Shown here in pieces: positions 13,399 to 23,093 of a stretch of 26,928 nt of DNA. The notes below the pieces were generated by a model. It ran no database searches, was not told the DNA's origin, and saw only the letters and a program-made list of their open reading frames with translations. Position 1 is the stretch's first letter, and every line of letters begins with the position of its first letter. This stretch comes from JACPAP01 sp035287045 (GTDB lineage: Bacteria; Gemmatimonadota; Gemmatimonadetes; Gemmatimonadales; GWC2-71-9): contig DATECF010000316.1 in assembly GCA_035287045.1 (NCBI GenBank), positions 1 to 26,928 on the forward strand, written 5' to 3'. The position numbers and the translations under genes are program-made.

Positions 13399-16085
13399 GA
13401 CACCTTCGCGCCGCGCTGGCGCACATCGCCGGCGTCTTCACCAGCCATCGCGCCGACGGCGATCTCCGCGAGGAGCTGCAGGCCCATCTCGACATGGCGA
13501 CGGCGGAGAACATCCGGCGGGGCATGCCTCCGGACGAGGCGCGCCGCCAGGCGATGCTGGCGTCCGGAGGTCTTACCCAGGCCGTCGAGGCGGTGCGCGA
13601 TCAGCGCGGACTGCCGTGGATCGAGAGCGTGGCGGCCGACATCCGGTACGCCCTGCGCGCCTTGCGCCACAGCCCCGCGTTCGCCGCGGTGGTCGTGATC
13701 ACCCTGGCGCTCGGCATCGGCGCCAACACCGCGATCTTCAGCGTGGTCCGCGGCGTGCTGCTCAAGCCCCTGCCCCACCGTGACGGCGATCGCCTGGTCT
13801 ACTTGCGACACTCCATGGACGGACCCGGGGGAGCGAACATCCTTTTCTCCGTCCCGGAGGTGCGCGATTTCCGCCAGGGTGCGCCATCACTCGCCGGCAT
13901 CGCGGAATACTCTCCGTGGACCCTGGTGTTCCAGGGTCAGGACGGGGCCGTACGCATTAACGCCGGCCTGGTCACCGGCAACTACTTCGAGGTCATGGGC
14001 CTCTCACCGGTGCTTGGCCGGCTGACGGAGCCGGGCGACGACGGACCCGGCGTTTCACCGGTGCTGGTGCTCACCCACGAGGGCTGGATGAAGCGCTTCG
14101 GCGGTGACTCCAGCATCGTCGGCAAGCAGGTGACGCTGGAGAAGCAGTCCGTGACGGTCATCGGCGTGCTGCAACCCGCGCCGTTCTTTCCCAACCGGGT
14201 TGAGGCGCTGCTCAACATGGTGATCAGCGAGCATCACCTGAGTGCGTTCATGGTGGAGGGCCGTACCCATCGGATGACGGAAATGGTGGCCCGGCTCGCC
14301 CCCGGCGCCAGTTTGGAGCAGGCCCGAAGCCAGGTGGCCGCGGTCAGCGCCAGGATTCAGCGGGAGTTCACGGACGCCTACGATCCGGGTTCCCATCATC
14401 GCATCGCCGTCATTCCCTTTCGCGAGGTCATCGGCGAACGCGCCCGGCTGACGCTGTGGCTGCTCATGGGCGCCGCCGCATTCGTCTTGATCATTGCGGC
14501 CGCCAACGTGGCCAACCTGACGCTCATGCGCGGCGCGCGTCGGGAGCACGAGATCGTGGTGCGCGCCGCCCTCGGCGCCGGCGTGGGGCGGCTGCGGCGG
14601 CTGCTGCTGGTCGAGAATCTGGTGCTGGCCATCACCGGCGCCATCCTCGGCGTCGTCATCGCGGGCGGCGGCGTCAGGCTGCTCACGGCGCTCGTCGCGC
14701 GGTACTCGCCACGCGCCGACGAGATCCGTCTGGACGGCGTGGTCTTCGGCTTTACGCTCGCGCTGTCGGTCATGGTCGCTCTCCTGCTGTCGTTCCTCGC
14801 CTCGCTGCCACGGGAAGGCAGTCTCGCATCCAGCATCCTGGCGGGCGCGCACCGGATCAGCGGCAACTTGGGCAAGCAGCGCCTGCAGCGCGCGCTGGTC
14901 GTGGTGCAGATCGCGGTGACGGTGGTGCTGCTCGCGGGCGCCGGACTGCTCACGCGCACGATGATCCGGCTCTCGGATGTGGACACCGGCCTCAGAACCG
15001 AGGAAGTGCTCACGATGCAGGTGCCGCTCCTGACCCCGACGGAGATGCTCTTCAATCCCGCCGCCGACGCCGCGGCCAAGGAGCGCTACGATCGCATGCG
15101 CGACGAGATGGCGGCGCTTCCGGGTGTCGTGGACGTGGGCATCGGCTCTCCCCTGCCACTCCGTAGCTCGGGGGTCCGATTAGAGGTGAAGGCGGAAGGC
15201 AAGGCCCTCGCCGTCGGCGAGGCGGCGCCGCGCGCCGAGCTGCGCACCGCCAACCCGGATTTCTTCCGCGCGTCGGGGATACCGCTGCTGAGGGGCCGCC
15301 CGTTCTCCACCACGGATCGGCAGGGCTCTGGCAACGTCGTGATCATCAACCAGACGCTCGCCGACCGGCTGTTCCCCGGCGAGGACCCGGTGGGGAAGCG
15401 GATCGCGTGGACCGGCGACGTGTTGCGGTTTACACCCATCAGCGGCGATTGGCGCACCGTCGTGGGCGTCGCCGGCAATACCCGGGATGGTGGCCTGGAC
15501 GCCGAGCCGCGACCGGTGGTGTTTATGCCCTTCGCGCAGATGCTGGCGATTGGCGGGGGGCTGGTGATCCGCGCCGACAGCAACGTTGCCGCGCTGGTGC
15601 CCGCGGCGACCAGCATCGTCCGGCGCATCGCACCCACGGCGCCCCTCGAGAACGTGATGACGGTGGCTGAGATCAAGGATCAGAGTGTCTCGCCCCGCCG
15701 GGTGAATGCCGCGCTCATTTCGTCGTTCGGCATCCTGGCGGTGATCATCGCGGCGGTGGGGATCGCCGGGGTCCTGGCCTTCTCGGTGAGTGCCCGGACC
15801 AACGAGATCCGCATCCGCATGAGCCTGGGCGCCGACAGCGGCCGGGTGCTGCGGATGATCCTGGGTGAAGGAGGCGTGTTGCTGGCGATCGGCCTGGGGC
15901 TGGGCGTGGGCGGCGCCTTTTTCGCGACCCGCGTCATTCACGGGCTGCTCTTCGGTGTGGCACCGCACGATCCGGTCACCTTCATCGGCGTGGCGGTGAC
16001 GATGGCGGCTGTCGGGATCGTCGCCTGCTGGATTCCGGCGCTGCGCGCGGCACGGATCGATCCCGCGATCACCATGCGTTCGTAA
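13395..16085 (+). CDS. ADOP-class MacB/FtsX-like permease with N-terminal prefix domain
   Basis: 896 aa. Residues about 1-80 form the soluble helical prefix domain (DLREELQAHLDMATAENIRRGM) seen only in ADOP permeases. Then come helix 1 (about 98-120, ALGIGANTAIFSVVRGVLLKPL), a large periplasmic MacB_PCD domain, a block of helices with the FtsX motif (AAANVANLTLMRGARREHEI), a second periplasmic domain, and a C-terminal FtsX block (ISSFGILAVIIAAVGIAGVLAFSVSART). No ATPase gene is next to it, as is normal for this orphan class. Substrate unknown; macrolide/lipoprotein-type export is the family analogy. Confidence 0.9.
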   Translation: MRHLRAALAHIAGVFTSHRADGDLREELQAHLDMATAENIRRGMPPDEARRQAMLASGGLTQAVEAVRDQRGLPWIESVAADIRYALRALRHSPAFAAVVVITLALGIGANTAIFSVVRGVLLKPLPHRDGDRLVYLRHSMDGPGGANILFSVPEVRDFRQGAPSLAGIAEYSPWTLVFQGQDGAVRINAGLVTGNYFEVMGLSPVLGRLTEPGDDGPGVSPVLVLTHEGWMKRFGGDSSIVGKQVTLEKQSVTVIGVLQPAPFFPNRVEALLNMVISEHHLSAFMVEGRTHRMTEMVARLAPGASLEQARSQVAAVSARIQREFTDAYDPGSHHRIAVIPFREVIGERARLTLWLLMGAAAFVLIIAAANVANLTLMRGARREHEIVVRAALGAGVGRLRRLLLVENLVLAITGAILGVVIAGGGVRLLTALVARYSPRADEIRLDGVVFGFTLALSVMVALLLSFLASLPREGSLASSILAGAHRISGNLGKQRLQRALVVVQIAVTVVLLAGAGLLTRTMIRLSDVDTGLRTEEVLTMQVPLLTPTEMLFNPAADAAAKERYDRMRDEMAALPGVVDVGIGSPLPLRSSGVRLEVKAEGKALAVGEAAPRAELRTANPDFFRASGIPLLRGRPFSTTDRQGSGNVVIINQTLADRLFPGEDPVGKRIAWTGDVLRFTPISGDWRTVVGVAGNTRDGGLDAEPRPVVFMPFAQMLAIGGGLVIRADSNVAALVPAATSIVRRIAPTAPLENVMTVAEIKDQSVSPRRVNAALISSFGILAVIIAAVGIAGVLAFSVSARTNEIRIRMSLGADSGRVLRMILGEGGVLLAIGLGLGVGGAFFATRVIHGLLFGVAPHDPVTFIGVAVTMAAVGIVACWIPALRAARIDPAITMRS

Positions 16086-16225
16086 ACCACAGTCTGGGGC
16101 ATGATCGCGAGTGCACGCTAAGGCCATTTTCCATCCGGCGTAGCATCGAATCGTTGCGGATAGTGCCCAGACAGCGCAGGATGCAACCGTGACCGTCACG
16201 CCGCGGCGACGAGCAACCCTTGTCC

Positions 16226-16609
16226 TCACGCCTTCCGGCGGGCGGCCGGTGACCGAACGGAGGGATGCTGCACCCTCCTTGCGACGGCCGCGGAGCGTGG
16301 GACGAACAGCACGGCGACGCGGCATCCGAGCGCTGCGCCGATCCGGTAGAGCATCGCCAGCGAGTGCCCTTCGTAGTCTGCATCTTCGAGCCGGGCGATG
16401 ACCGGCTGCTGTGTCCCGAGCAGCTCCGCCAGCTGCTTCTGGGTGAGGCCGTTGGCCGTGCGAAGCTCGTAGATCTGCCGCGCCACGGCGGCGTTGCTCC
16501 GCTCCTCCGCCAGCATCTCCCGCAGTGCCGCATCGTCGCCAATCAGCGACTCCAGCATCCCGAGTGCATCAGCGCCACGCGACACCCTCTTGGTCTTACG
16601 AGTGCTCAT
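16226..16609 (-). CDS. HTH-XRE antitoxin (HigA-like)
   Basis: 127 aa with a central helix-turn-helix of the XRE/Cro type (residues about 43-98: RQIYELRTANGLTQKQLAEL, TQQPVIARLEDADY, then SLAMLYRIGAALG). The N-terminal 40 residues are charged and would contact the toxin; the basic C-terminal tail (ARRVQHPSVRSPAARRKA) is unusual and may be read-through extension. It follows the toxin gene by 27 bases in the toxin-first order of higBA operons. It should bind the palindrome at 17039-17054. Confidence 0.85.
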   Translation of the reverse strand: MSTRKTKRVSRGADALGMLESLIGDDAALREMLAEERSNAAVARQIYELRTANGLTQKQLAELLGTQQPVIARLEDADYEGHSLAMLYRIGAALGCRVAVLFVPRSAAVARRVQHPSVRSPAARRKA

Positions 16610-16636
16610 ACCGGCTCCTCGCGGCTCGCGCGCGCT

Positions 16637-17020
16637 TTATGGCCACGGGCCGCGGAACGTGTGACCATCGGGATCGCGGGCAAACCCACGCCTGCGCACC
16701 ACGGCGAGATCGATGTCGGCCTCCGGCACGACGCCCTCTTTCGCCATGGCGTGGAGCAGCACCGCCACCACGCGTCCGTGCATCGAATAGAGGATGCGAT
16801 AGTGGACGTGGCCGAGCCGTGCGCGCAGCTCATGAATGCCATCCCGTAGTGTGTCGGCCTCGGGCCGACGTAGCTCGTGGCCCAGCTCGCGGAGCCTTTC
16901 AAGCCTGACCACGCACTTGGCGAACGCTCGGGGCTCAGCCCGCCGCAATTCCGCCAGCCACAAGCCGACCGGGGCGCTGCCGTCGTCATCCTGAAAGAAC
17001 ACAACGGTTGTGGGCGGCAC
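16637..17020 (-). CDS. RelE/HigB-superfamily toxin (Gp49-like)
   Basis: 127 aa. The order VVFFQDDDGSAPVGLWLAEL, a helix with RRAEPRAFAKCVVRLERL, LGHELRRPEADTLRDGIHELRAR, then the strand VHYRILYSMHGRVVAVLLHA is that of the phage-Gp49/HigB branch of ribosome-dependent mRNA interferases; the basic and aromatic residues in the HYRILY and LHAMAKE strands form the usual active-site face. GTG start with GGAGG 8 bases upstream. First gene of a two-gene toxin-antitoxin unit. Confidence 0.85.
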   Translation of the reverse strand: MPPTTVVFFQDDDGSAPVGLWLAELRRAEPRAFAKCVVRLERLRELGHELRRPEADTLRDGIHELRARLGHVHYRILYSMHGRVVAVLLHAMAKEGVVPEADIDLAVVRRRGFARDPDGHTFRGPWP

Positions 17021-17035
17021 GCCGGCCCTCCTCAG

Positions 17036-17062
17036 GGTATAACAATATTGTTATGGCGTCAA
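17036..17062 (-). promoter_or_regulatory. Toxin-antitoxin promoter with embedded palindromic operator
   Basis: On the minus strand TTGACG (-35, 17057-17062) and TATACC (-10, 17036-17041) are 15 bases apart, and the spacer is filled by the perfect 16-bp palindrome ATAACAATATTGTTAT (17039-17054). It is strikingly AT-rich for this DNA and ends 18 bases from the toxin start, ideal for repression by the antitoxin. Confidence 0.65.
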
Positions 17063-17163
17063 GCGACGGCGTGGTGTGCAATCGGAGGAGCCAACGATTG
17101 TTCAGGGTGGTCAACGCTGTACCTCCGCGATTGCGCGCTGCGGGGACGGAAACTCGGGCTGGG

Positions 17164-18330
17164 TTACGGGCCCTCAACGACCGTTTCGGACCTTCCGACG
17201 ATCGTTTCCACACTGAGGCCGGATTCAGCGGGGGCAAAGAACTGGTCGATCTCATCAATGCTCTCGTACGAAAGGAACCTCACCTTTCTATCCAAGCCCA
17301 GCCGCCTGAAGGTCGGCCGTCGAAGCTGCTCCCTCACGCGGTTCTTACGATCGGCCGGCGCTACCACGAACATCGGATACAGGGTATTGGGGGCGAGGAT
17401 GTTCAGATCGGCGAATCTGAGCAACCCTGAATAGATCGATGTCGAGTTCTCGATCTCATACGCCGCCCCGATCCGGAACTCCTGTTTCCATACCACGTCG
17501 ATGTTGGCGACATACGAGTGAGGCAGGTCAATACCCGCTGCGAATTCCGGATCGAACGAATCGAACTGAAAATGCCTTCGGAGCTTGGCTTGATCACCCG
17601 CAGGCACCCACACTCGCTCCCCTGCCTTGATCCCCAGACGGGCCAGCTTCCACTGCATTCTCACATGATCAGACACGAGCTCGGCCTGCAGTACCTCATC
17701 AATCTGGTCGGGATGGAGCTCCACAAGCTCCCCTGGTTCGCCAGCCCCTTTCTGCGTAGGAGCGGGGACGGCTCCCTTTTCTGCGATCGGTTGCCCTTTC
17801 TGTAGTCGTTCAAGGATCGAGTAGAGATCGTCGTACCGCTTGTAGAACTCTTCCAGCTTCTCGGTGGCCACGCTGGTGAAGCCACGCAGCCGGTAGGTAG
17901 GTGCATACCCAAACAGCCGGCAGAACTCCGTGAACCGCAGATCGAGTTCGCGAGGGTTGGCGATGAAGTAGATCAGCTCCCAGGTCGTCGATTCGTGCTC
18001 CGACAGAGGCTTCCACAGTTCCTGCGAAAGCGAACGGCTCTCGGCCTTTCCCGCGATCTTCCCGATCAGCCTGATACGCTCCCCTTCCACAATGAGAATG
18101 TCATCCCCGGGAGACATTCGCTCGAAGTTGCTTCGATTCCTGGGACCAGCCTCTGAGCCCCACACGGCGATGGGGTTTGATCCGAACAGCCCGATCAGTC
18201 GCGCCCCGAGGTTGGGGGCGACGAATCGGCTCAGGCGTTCCGGCGAAACCCGGTTCACGATGGTGTCCTGATAGTGGACCATCGCCTGGCGGTTTCCAGG
18301 GGGCATGTAGAGGAGGAAGACGTTGCTCAC
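17164..18330 (-). CDS. Uncharacterised protein with a nuclease-like C-terminal domain
   Basis: 388 aa, no signal peptide or membrane helix. Not assigned to a named family with certainty. The N-terminal ~110 residues (ARLIGLFGSNPIAVWGSEAG, MSPGDDILIVEGERIRLIGKI) look like an EVE/PUA-type or similar small beta-barrel; residues 110-230 are mostly helical and charged; the C-terminal half has NIDVVWKQEFRIGAAYEIENSTSIYSGLLRF, here read as two strands: a D in NIDVVW and E-x-E in AYEIENST, then MFVVAPADRKNRVREQLRRPTF. That spacing resembles PD-(D/E)XK nucleases, with K in the later strand. A solo modification-sensing restriction or DNA-repair enzyme is possible. GTG start directly after a TGA; next to a toxin-antitoxin pair. 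Confidence 0.6.
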   Translation of the reverse strand: MSNVFLLYMPPGNRQAMVHYQDTIVNRVSPERLSRFVAPNLGARLIGLFGSNPIAVWGSEAGPRNRSNFERMSPGDDILIVEGERIRLIGKIAGKAESRSLSQELWKPLSEHESTTWELIYFIANPRELDLRFTEFCRLFGYAPTYRLRGFTSVATEKLEEFYKRYDDLYSILERLQKGQPIAEKGAVPAPTQKGAGEPGELVELHPDQIDEVLQAELVSDHVRMQWKLARLGIKAGERVWVPAGDQAKLRRHFQFDSFDPEFAAGIDLPHSYVANIDVVWKQEFRIGAAYEIENSTSIYSGLLRFADLNILAPNTLYPMFVVAPADRKNRVREQLRRPTFRRLGLDRKVRFLSYESIDEIDQFFAPAESGLSVETIVGRSETVVEGP

Positions 18331-18402
18331 TCAGGCCTCGTCGACTCCGTCGATGCAAACCCAATAGGAACACGGGTAGGGGCCGAAGCTAAGATGCCGC
18401 AC
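18331..18402 (-). CDS. Possible 23-aa leader ORF before the nuclease-like gene
   Basis: GTG at 18402, with GAGG 6 bases upstream, opens a frame reading RHLSFGPYPCSYWVCIDGVDEA and stopping at TGA 18331; the nuclease-like gene starts at the next base (TGA|GTG). The frame is also open further upstream but has no start there. It may be a coupled leader peptide, the remnant of a longer gene, or chance. Confidence 0.3.
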   Translation of the reverse strand: MRHLSFGPYPCSYWVCIDGVDEA

Positions 18403-18486
18403 GTCCGGCCTCGGGACAACCTTGCGCTTCGTGGAGAGTCGAGCACCTTGAGCAGTATCCCGTAGACGGCCAAGAACGACCTCACC

Positions 18487-18759
18487 ATGACACCTCTGCT
18501 ACTCCTGTCTGAGGAGCGCATCGCGACCGAAGTGCGGCAGGCCGAGGAACAGGCGGCGTTCGCCGCGGCCTGGTAACGGCAGGTACGGCGCTTCACGGCG
18601 CGCTGTGTCACCGTGTACGCGACCGGCGTGCTCCTGGCCTTCGCCAGCATGAGCCTCACGGGAGACGCCGCCCATATGGCGCTGTGGAGCGGCGTGCTGC
18701 TGGCGGAAGGCGCGATCTTGGCCTTCCTACTGACCGTCTGGGCGCAACACCTCGAGTAG
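18487..18759 (+). pseudogene. Small two-helix membrane protein interrupted by TAA
   Basis: From ATG 18487 a 90-codon frame runs to TAG 18759, broken only by TAA at codon 30 (18574-18576). The part before it is an acidic helix (EERIATEVRQAEEQAAFAAAW), the part after has two hydrophobic helices (VTVYATGVLLAFASM and MALWSGVLLAEGAILAFLLTVW). Restart at an internal codon could still give the membrane part. The stretch 18403-18486 before it holds nothing I can recognise. Confidence 0.45.
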
Positions 18760-18840
18760 CGGGCCGCCCAATCTTGCGCCGGCCCGCATGACGGCCGCAG
18801 CTTAACACGTACCTCTCCCAAGTCTTGGAGGATTGCACCC

Positions 18841-19731
<891 letters not shown>

Positions 19732-19753
19732 CGCTCCTGCCGCCGGGGCGGCG

Positions 19754-20491
19754 CTGCCGGTCATCGACCTCACGGAGCTGAGCCGCCGCTTCGGGAACAA
19801 GACGGCCCTGGCCTCCGTGAGCCTGTCCCTGCCCCGCGGCGGGGTTTACGGCCTCGTGGGCCCCAACGGCGCGGGCAAGACCACGCTCATCCGGCACATC
19901 CTAGGATTGCTCCGCGCGGAAAGCGGGTCGGTGCGCATCTTCGGGCTCGATCCCGTGGCCGACCCGGTCGCCGTCCTGTCGCGCATCGGCTATCTCTCCG
20001 AGGAAAACGACCTTCCCGGCTGGATGCGGGTGGACGAGCTGATTCGGTACTCGCGCGCGTTCTATCCCCGGTGGGACGACTCCTACGCGGAGGAGCTGCG
20101 GCAGGCGTTCGCGCTCGAGCCCGCCCATAGAATCAAGGACCTGTCCAGGGGACAGAAGGCCCGCCTGGGACTGCTCCTGGCGCTGGCCCATCGGCCCGAG
20201 CTCCTGGTGCTGGATGAGCCTTCCTCCGGCCTCGACCCCATCGTTCGCCGCGACATCCTGGGGGCCGTCATTCGCACCATCGCCCATGAAGGCCGCACGG
20301 TGCTGTTCTCGTCGCACCTGCTGGACGAAGTCGAGGAGGTCGCCGATCACGTCACCTTGATCAGCCAGGGCGGAATCGTGCTGAGCGGGCCCCTGGACGA
20401 CATCAGGCAGTCGCACCGGATCGAAGGGCGGGTCCCAACTCTGAATGAGATCTTCGTGACCCGCGTGGGGACCGCCGCGACGCCGGCGTGA
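19754..20491 (+). CDS. ABC transporter ATP-binding protein
   Basis: About 245 aa if read from CTG 19754, or 224 aa from GTG 19817. Walker A GPNGAGKTT, signature LSRGQKARL (a variant of LSGGQ), Walker B LLVLDEPSSGLDP and H-loop SSHLLDEVEEV are intact, giving a CcmA/YtrB-type exporter subunit. Family sequence (IDLTELSRRFGNKTAL, including the aromatic A-loop position) begins at about 19760, but between the in-frame TGA at 19712 and GTG 19817 there is no ATG, GTG or TTG. So either CTG is used, coupled to the hydrolase gene just upstream, or the N-terminus is shortened. It overlaps the permease start by 4 bases. Confidence 0.88.
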   Translation: MPVIDLTELSRRFGNKTALASVSLSLPRGGVYGLVGPNGAGKTTLIRHILGLLRAESGSVRIFGLDPVADPVAVLSRIGYLSEENDLPGWMRVDELIRYSRAFYPRWDDSYAEELRQAFALEPAHRIKDLSRGQKARLGLLLALAHRPELLVLDEPSSGLDPIVRRDILGAVIRTIAHEGRTVLFSSHLLDEVEEVADHVTLISQGGIVLSGPLDDIRQSHRIEGRVPTLNEIFVTRVGTAATPA

Positions 20492-22152
20492 GCCGCAACT
20501 CCGTGCGCTCGCCGACCTCGCCCGCCGCCGCCATCGGCTGGGAGTTCCGGCAACGGCATCGCTGGGGACTGATCGCCCTGACCGGCTACGTAATCATCCT
20601 CGCGACGATCAAGCTCGTCTTGCCCGCGCGGGGGCAGGTCGTCACCCTCGATGACGCGGCAAGTTTCGCGTTCTTTGTCGTCGTGCCGCTTGCATCGACG
20701 TGCATGTACTTGCTGGCGGTGTTCACCTACGGCCTGACCGGTGACCTGGCCGCGCGGCACTCGATGTATCCCGCCCGGATGTTCACCCTGCCGGTGTCCA
20801 CCACCGCGCTCGCGGGATGGCCCATGTTATACGGTTCCCTCGCCATGGCGGCTCTCTGGCTGGTAATCCGGTTGTTGGTGGTATGGCCGTCGGGATTCGA
20901 CATCCCATGGCTCTGGCCGGCGCTGCTGGCGGCGGCGATGCTCTCCTGGACCCAGGCCCTGACATGGATGCCCTACGGCCTGCCCGGACTGCGGGTGATC
21001 GTGACCGTGCTCTGGCTCGCTGTGATCGACACCATCGTGCTCCTGGCGCTGCACTTCAAGGCCCGCGAAACGGTGATGCTGGCCATCCTGGCGCCCCAGA
21101 TGCCGCTCGCCTACTTCGCCGCCCGGCTCGCCGTCGCACGCGCCCGCCAAGGCGTAGTGCCCGACTGGCGCGGCGCGTTTGCCTGGCTGGGACGAATCGC
21201 GGACCGGCCGGCCGGCCGCCGGCCGCGCCGGTTGGCCTCGCCCGCGCGCGCTCAAGCCTGGTTCGAATGGCGGCAACATGGCCGGTCGCTCCCGGCGTTG
21301 GTGGGCATGCTCCTGCTGTTCGAGCTGGCGCTGTTGTTCGCCGCCGGCAATGCACCGGCATTGGTCTTCACCCTTCTGCTCGGCGTGCTGCTCACGCCGC
21401 CGTTCATGGCCGCGTTCGTCGCGGCGACCGTGCGCACGTCGAGCGCCAATCCAACGGATTCCTATGGCATGACGCCGTTTGTCGCGACCCGGCCGCTGAC
21501 CGGTTCGGCACTCATCGCCGCCAAGCTGACCATGGCGATGTGGAGCACGCTGGCCGCGTGGCTCCTGGTGCTCATGGCGATCCCGGTGGCGCTGGTCCTG
21601 TCCGATACGTGGCCGGTGGTGATGGACCGGGCACGCGGGGCGATCGACTTCATGGGCGCGCCACGCACGATGGTGCTGCTGCTGTTGATCCTGTTGGGAT
21701 GCATGGCCTCGACGTGGAAGCAGCTGGTGCAGACCTTGTACATCGGCCTCACCGGGCGCGACTGGATCGTGAAGGCGAGCGTGTTCCTGACGCTCGCGTT
21801 CCTTTCCGTGCTGGGGCCGGTCGCCGACTGGATCTACAGCAACAACCGGGTGCAGGACGCGCTCTGGGACGCGATTCCCGGGATGCTCGCTGTGCTCGTG
21901 GGTGTGAAAATGGGCGCGGCCGGCTGGGTCGCCGTCCGCCTCTACCACAGCCGGCTGCTCGGCGACCGTACGCTGGTCGGCGGGGCGGCCCTCTGGTGTG
22001 TCGCCGTGCTGGCGCTCTACGGTGTGCTCGCGTGGTTTTTGTCCACGCCGTTCTTCCCGCGCTACCTGCTGGTGCTGGTCGCGATCCTGGCGATTCCCCT
22101 GGCGCGGTTGTCCGCCGCGCCGCTGGTACTCGCGTGGAATCGGCATCGGTGA
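20488..22152 (+). CDS. ABC transporter membrane subunit
   Basis: 554 aa with some 12-14 hydrophobic helices and a basic cytoplasmic loop in the middle (ADRPAGRRPRRLASPARAQAW). No catalytic motif. The GTG start overlaps the ATPase TGA (GTGA) and its own TGA overlaps the esterase GTG, so it pairs with the ATPase as an ABC-2-like exporter of unknown substrate. The length fits the larger, fused-type permeases of this class rather than the usual 250-300 aa. Confidence 0.85.
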   Translation: MSRNSVRSPTSPAAAIGWEFRQRHRWGLIALTGYVIILATIKLVLPARGQVVTLDDAASFAFFVVVPLASTCMYLLAVFTYGLTGDLAARHSMYPARMFTLPVSTTALAGWPMLYGSLAMAALWLVIRLLVVWPSGFDIPWLWPALLAAAMLSWTQALTWMPYGLPGLRVIVTVLWLAVIDTIVLLALHFKARETVMLAILAPQMPLAYFAARLAVARARQGVVPDWRGAFAWLGRIADRPAGRRPRRLASPARAQAWFEWRQHGRSLPALVGMLLLFELALLFAAGNAPALVFTLLLGVLLTPPFMAAFVAATVRTSSANPTDSYGMTPFVATRPLTGSALIAAKLTMAMWSTLAAWLLVLMAIPVALVLSDTWPVVMDRARGAIDFMGAPRTMVLLLLILLGCMASTWKQLVQTLYIGLTGRDWIVKASVFLTLAFLSVLGPVADWIYSNNRVQDALWDAIPGMLAVLVGVKMGAAGWVAVRLYHSRLLGDRTLVGGAALWCVAVLALYGVLAWFLSTPFFPRYLLVLVAILAIPLARLSAAPLVLAWNRHR

Positions 22153-23093
22153 CCGCCACGACCAGCCGGAGCTGGGTCCTCGGCGCCGTGCTGGCGCTCA
22201 TCGGGCTCCCGGTCGTGTTGGCCGTGACCGAGGCGGCATTGTTCCACGTCCGGAATCGGAGCAACGGAACCATCGTGTCGTCGGGGCAGAAGCGGGAGTA
22301 CTTGCTGTATGTCCCACGGAGCTACGACCGCACCAAGCCGACGCCGCTGGTCATCAGCATGCACGGCGCGGGGATGTGGGGCGCCGCTCAGAAGGAAACG
22401 AGCCAGTGGAACAGGGTCGCCGAGCGTCACGGGTTTCTGGTCGTGTACCCGTCGGGCGCGGCGGGAGCGGGGCCCAGGGTCTGGCAGGTGAACGACGGGC
22501 CCGGACTCATGAAGGAGGTCAGGTTCATTTCGGAGCTGATAGACACGCTGCGGGCGGCCTACAACGTGGACCCGGCACGCATGTACGCCAACGGGCTATC
22601 CAACGGCGGCGGCATGGCGTTCGTCCTTTCCTGCACCCTGTCCGATCGCATCGCGGCGGTCGGGATGGTGGCGGCCGCACAAACCCTGCCGTGGAAGTGG
22701 TGTGCGGACCATCGGGCGGTCCCGATGATGGCCTTTCATGGGACGGCCGATTCTCAGGTTCCGTACTACGGCGGCACGACGTGGATCTTCGACGAACGGT
22801 GGCCGGACGTTTCCAGGTGGGTCGCGAATTGGGCAGGGCGAAACCGGTGCGCGCCGAACCCCACGGATTCGGCGGTGGCGATGGATGTGCTCCGTCGCGG
22901 GTACACCGACTGCGCCGACGACGCTGCCGTGGTGCTCTACACCGTCCAGGGAGGAGGCCATACCTGGCCCGGCGGCAAGCCCTTGCCGGAATGGTGGGTC
23001 GGGCCCACAAGCAACAGCATTGACGCCACCAGCCTTATGTGGGCGTTCTTTCTCGACCATCCGCTACGGCCCATAGCCCCCACCGTCCCATGA
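22149..23093 (+). CDS. Exported PHB-depolymerase/feruloyl-esterase type hydrolase
   Basis: 314 aa. N-terminal hydrophobic helix (about 9-31) for export; then the LpqC-type alpha/beta hydrolase: YLLYVPRSYD, oxyanion region ISMHGAG, nucleophile S151 in GLSNGGGM, an acid in the FHGTADSQVPYYGG strand and the catalytic histidine in QGGGHTWPGG. Cysteines in SCTLSD, KWCAD, RCAPN and DCADD probably form disulfides. Family members cleave poly-3-hydroxybutyrate or aryl esters. Last gene of the hydrolase-ABC-esterase row; start GTG overlapping the permease stop. Confidence 0.88.
   Translation: MTATTSRSWVLGAVLALIGLPVVLAVTEAALFHVRNRSNGTIVSSGQKREYLLYVPRSYDRTKPTPLVISMHGAGMWGAAQKETSQWNRVAERHGFLVVYPSGAAGAGPRVWQVNDGPGLMKEVRFISELIDTLRAAYNVDPARMYANGLSNGGGMAFVLSCTLSDRIAAVGMVAAAQTLPWKWCADHRAVPMMAFHGTADSQVPYYGGTTWIFDERWPDVSRWVANWAGRNRCAPNPTDSAVAMDVLRRGYTDCADDAAVVLYTVQGGGHTWPGGKPLPEWWVGPTSNSIDATSLMWAFFLDHPLRPIAPTVP

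Noticed and set aside
16090..16174. Imperfect repeat GTCTGGGGCA / TGCCCAGAC after the first ADOP gene
   Set aside because: The arms are about 70 bases apart and imperfect, with no terminator features; I see nothing else in the short gap 16086-16225.
15180..16325. 381-codon minus-strand frame over the end of the first ADOP gene
   Set aside because: R/H/A-rich translation without motifs, fully explained by the permease on the other strand.
18574..18576. In-frame TAA as possible recoding signal
   Set aside because: TAA is not used for selenocysteine or pyrrolysine, and no hairpin or redox motif surrounds it.
21205..21232. CCGG-rich run in the permease gene
   Set aside because: It encodes the basic cytoplasmic loop in frame and reflects codon choice, not an independent repeat element.
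20817..22148. Upstream extension of the esterase frame by some 440 codons
   Set aside because: It overlaps the permease in another frame, is R/P/G-rich, and homology and the signal helix begin at the GTG at 22149.
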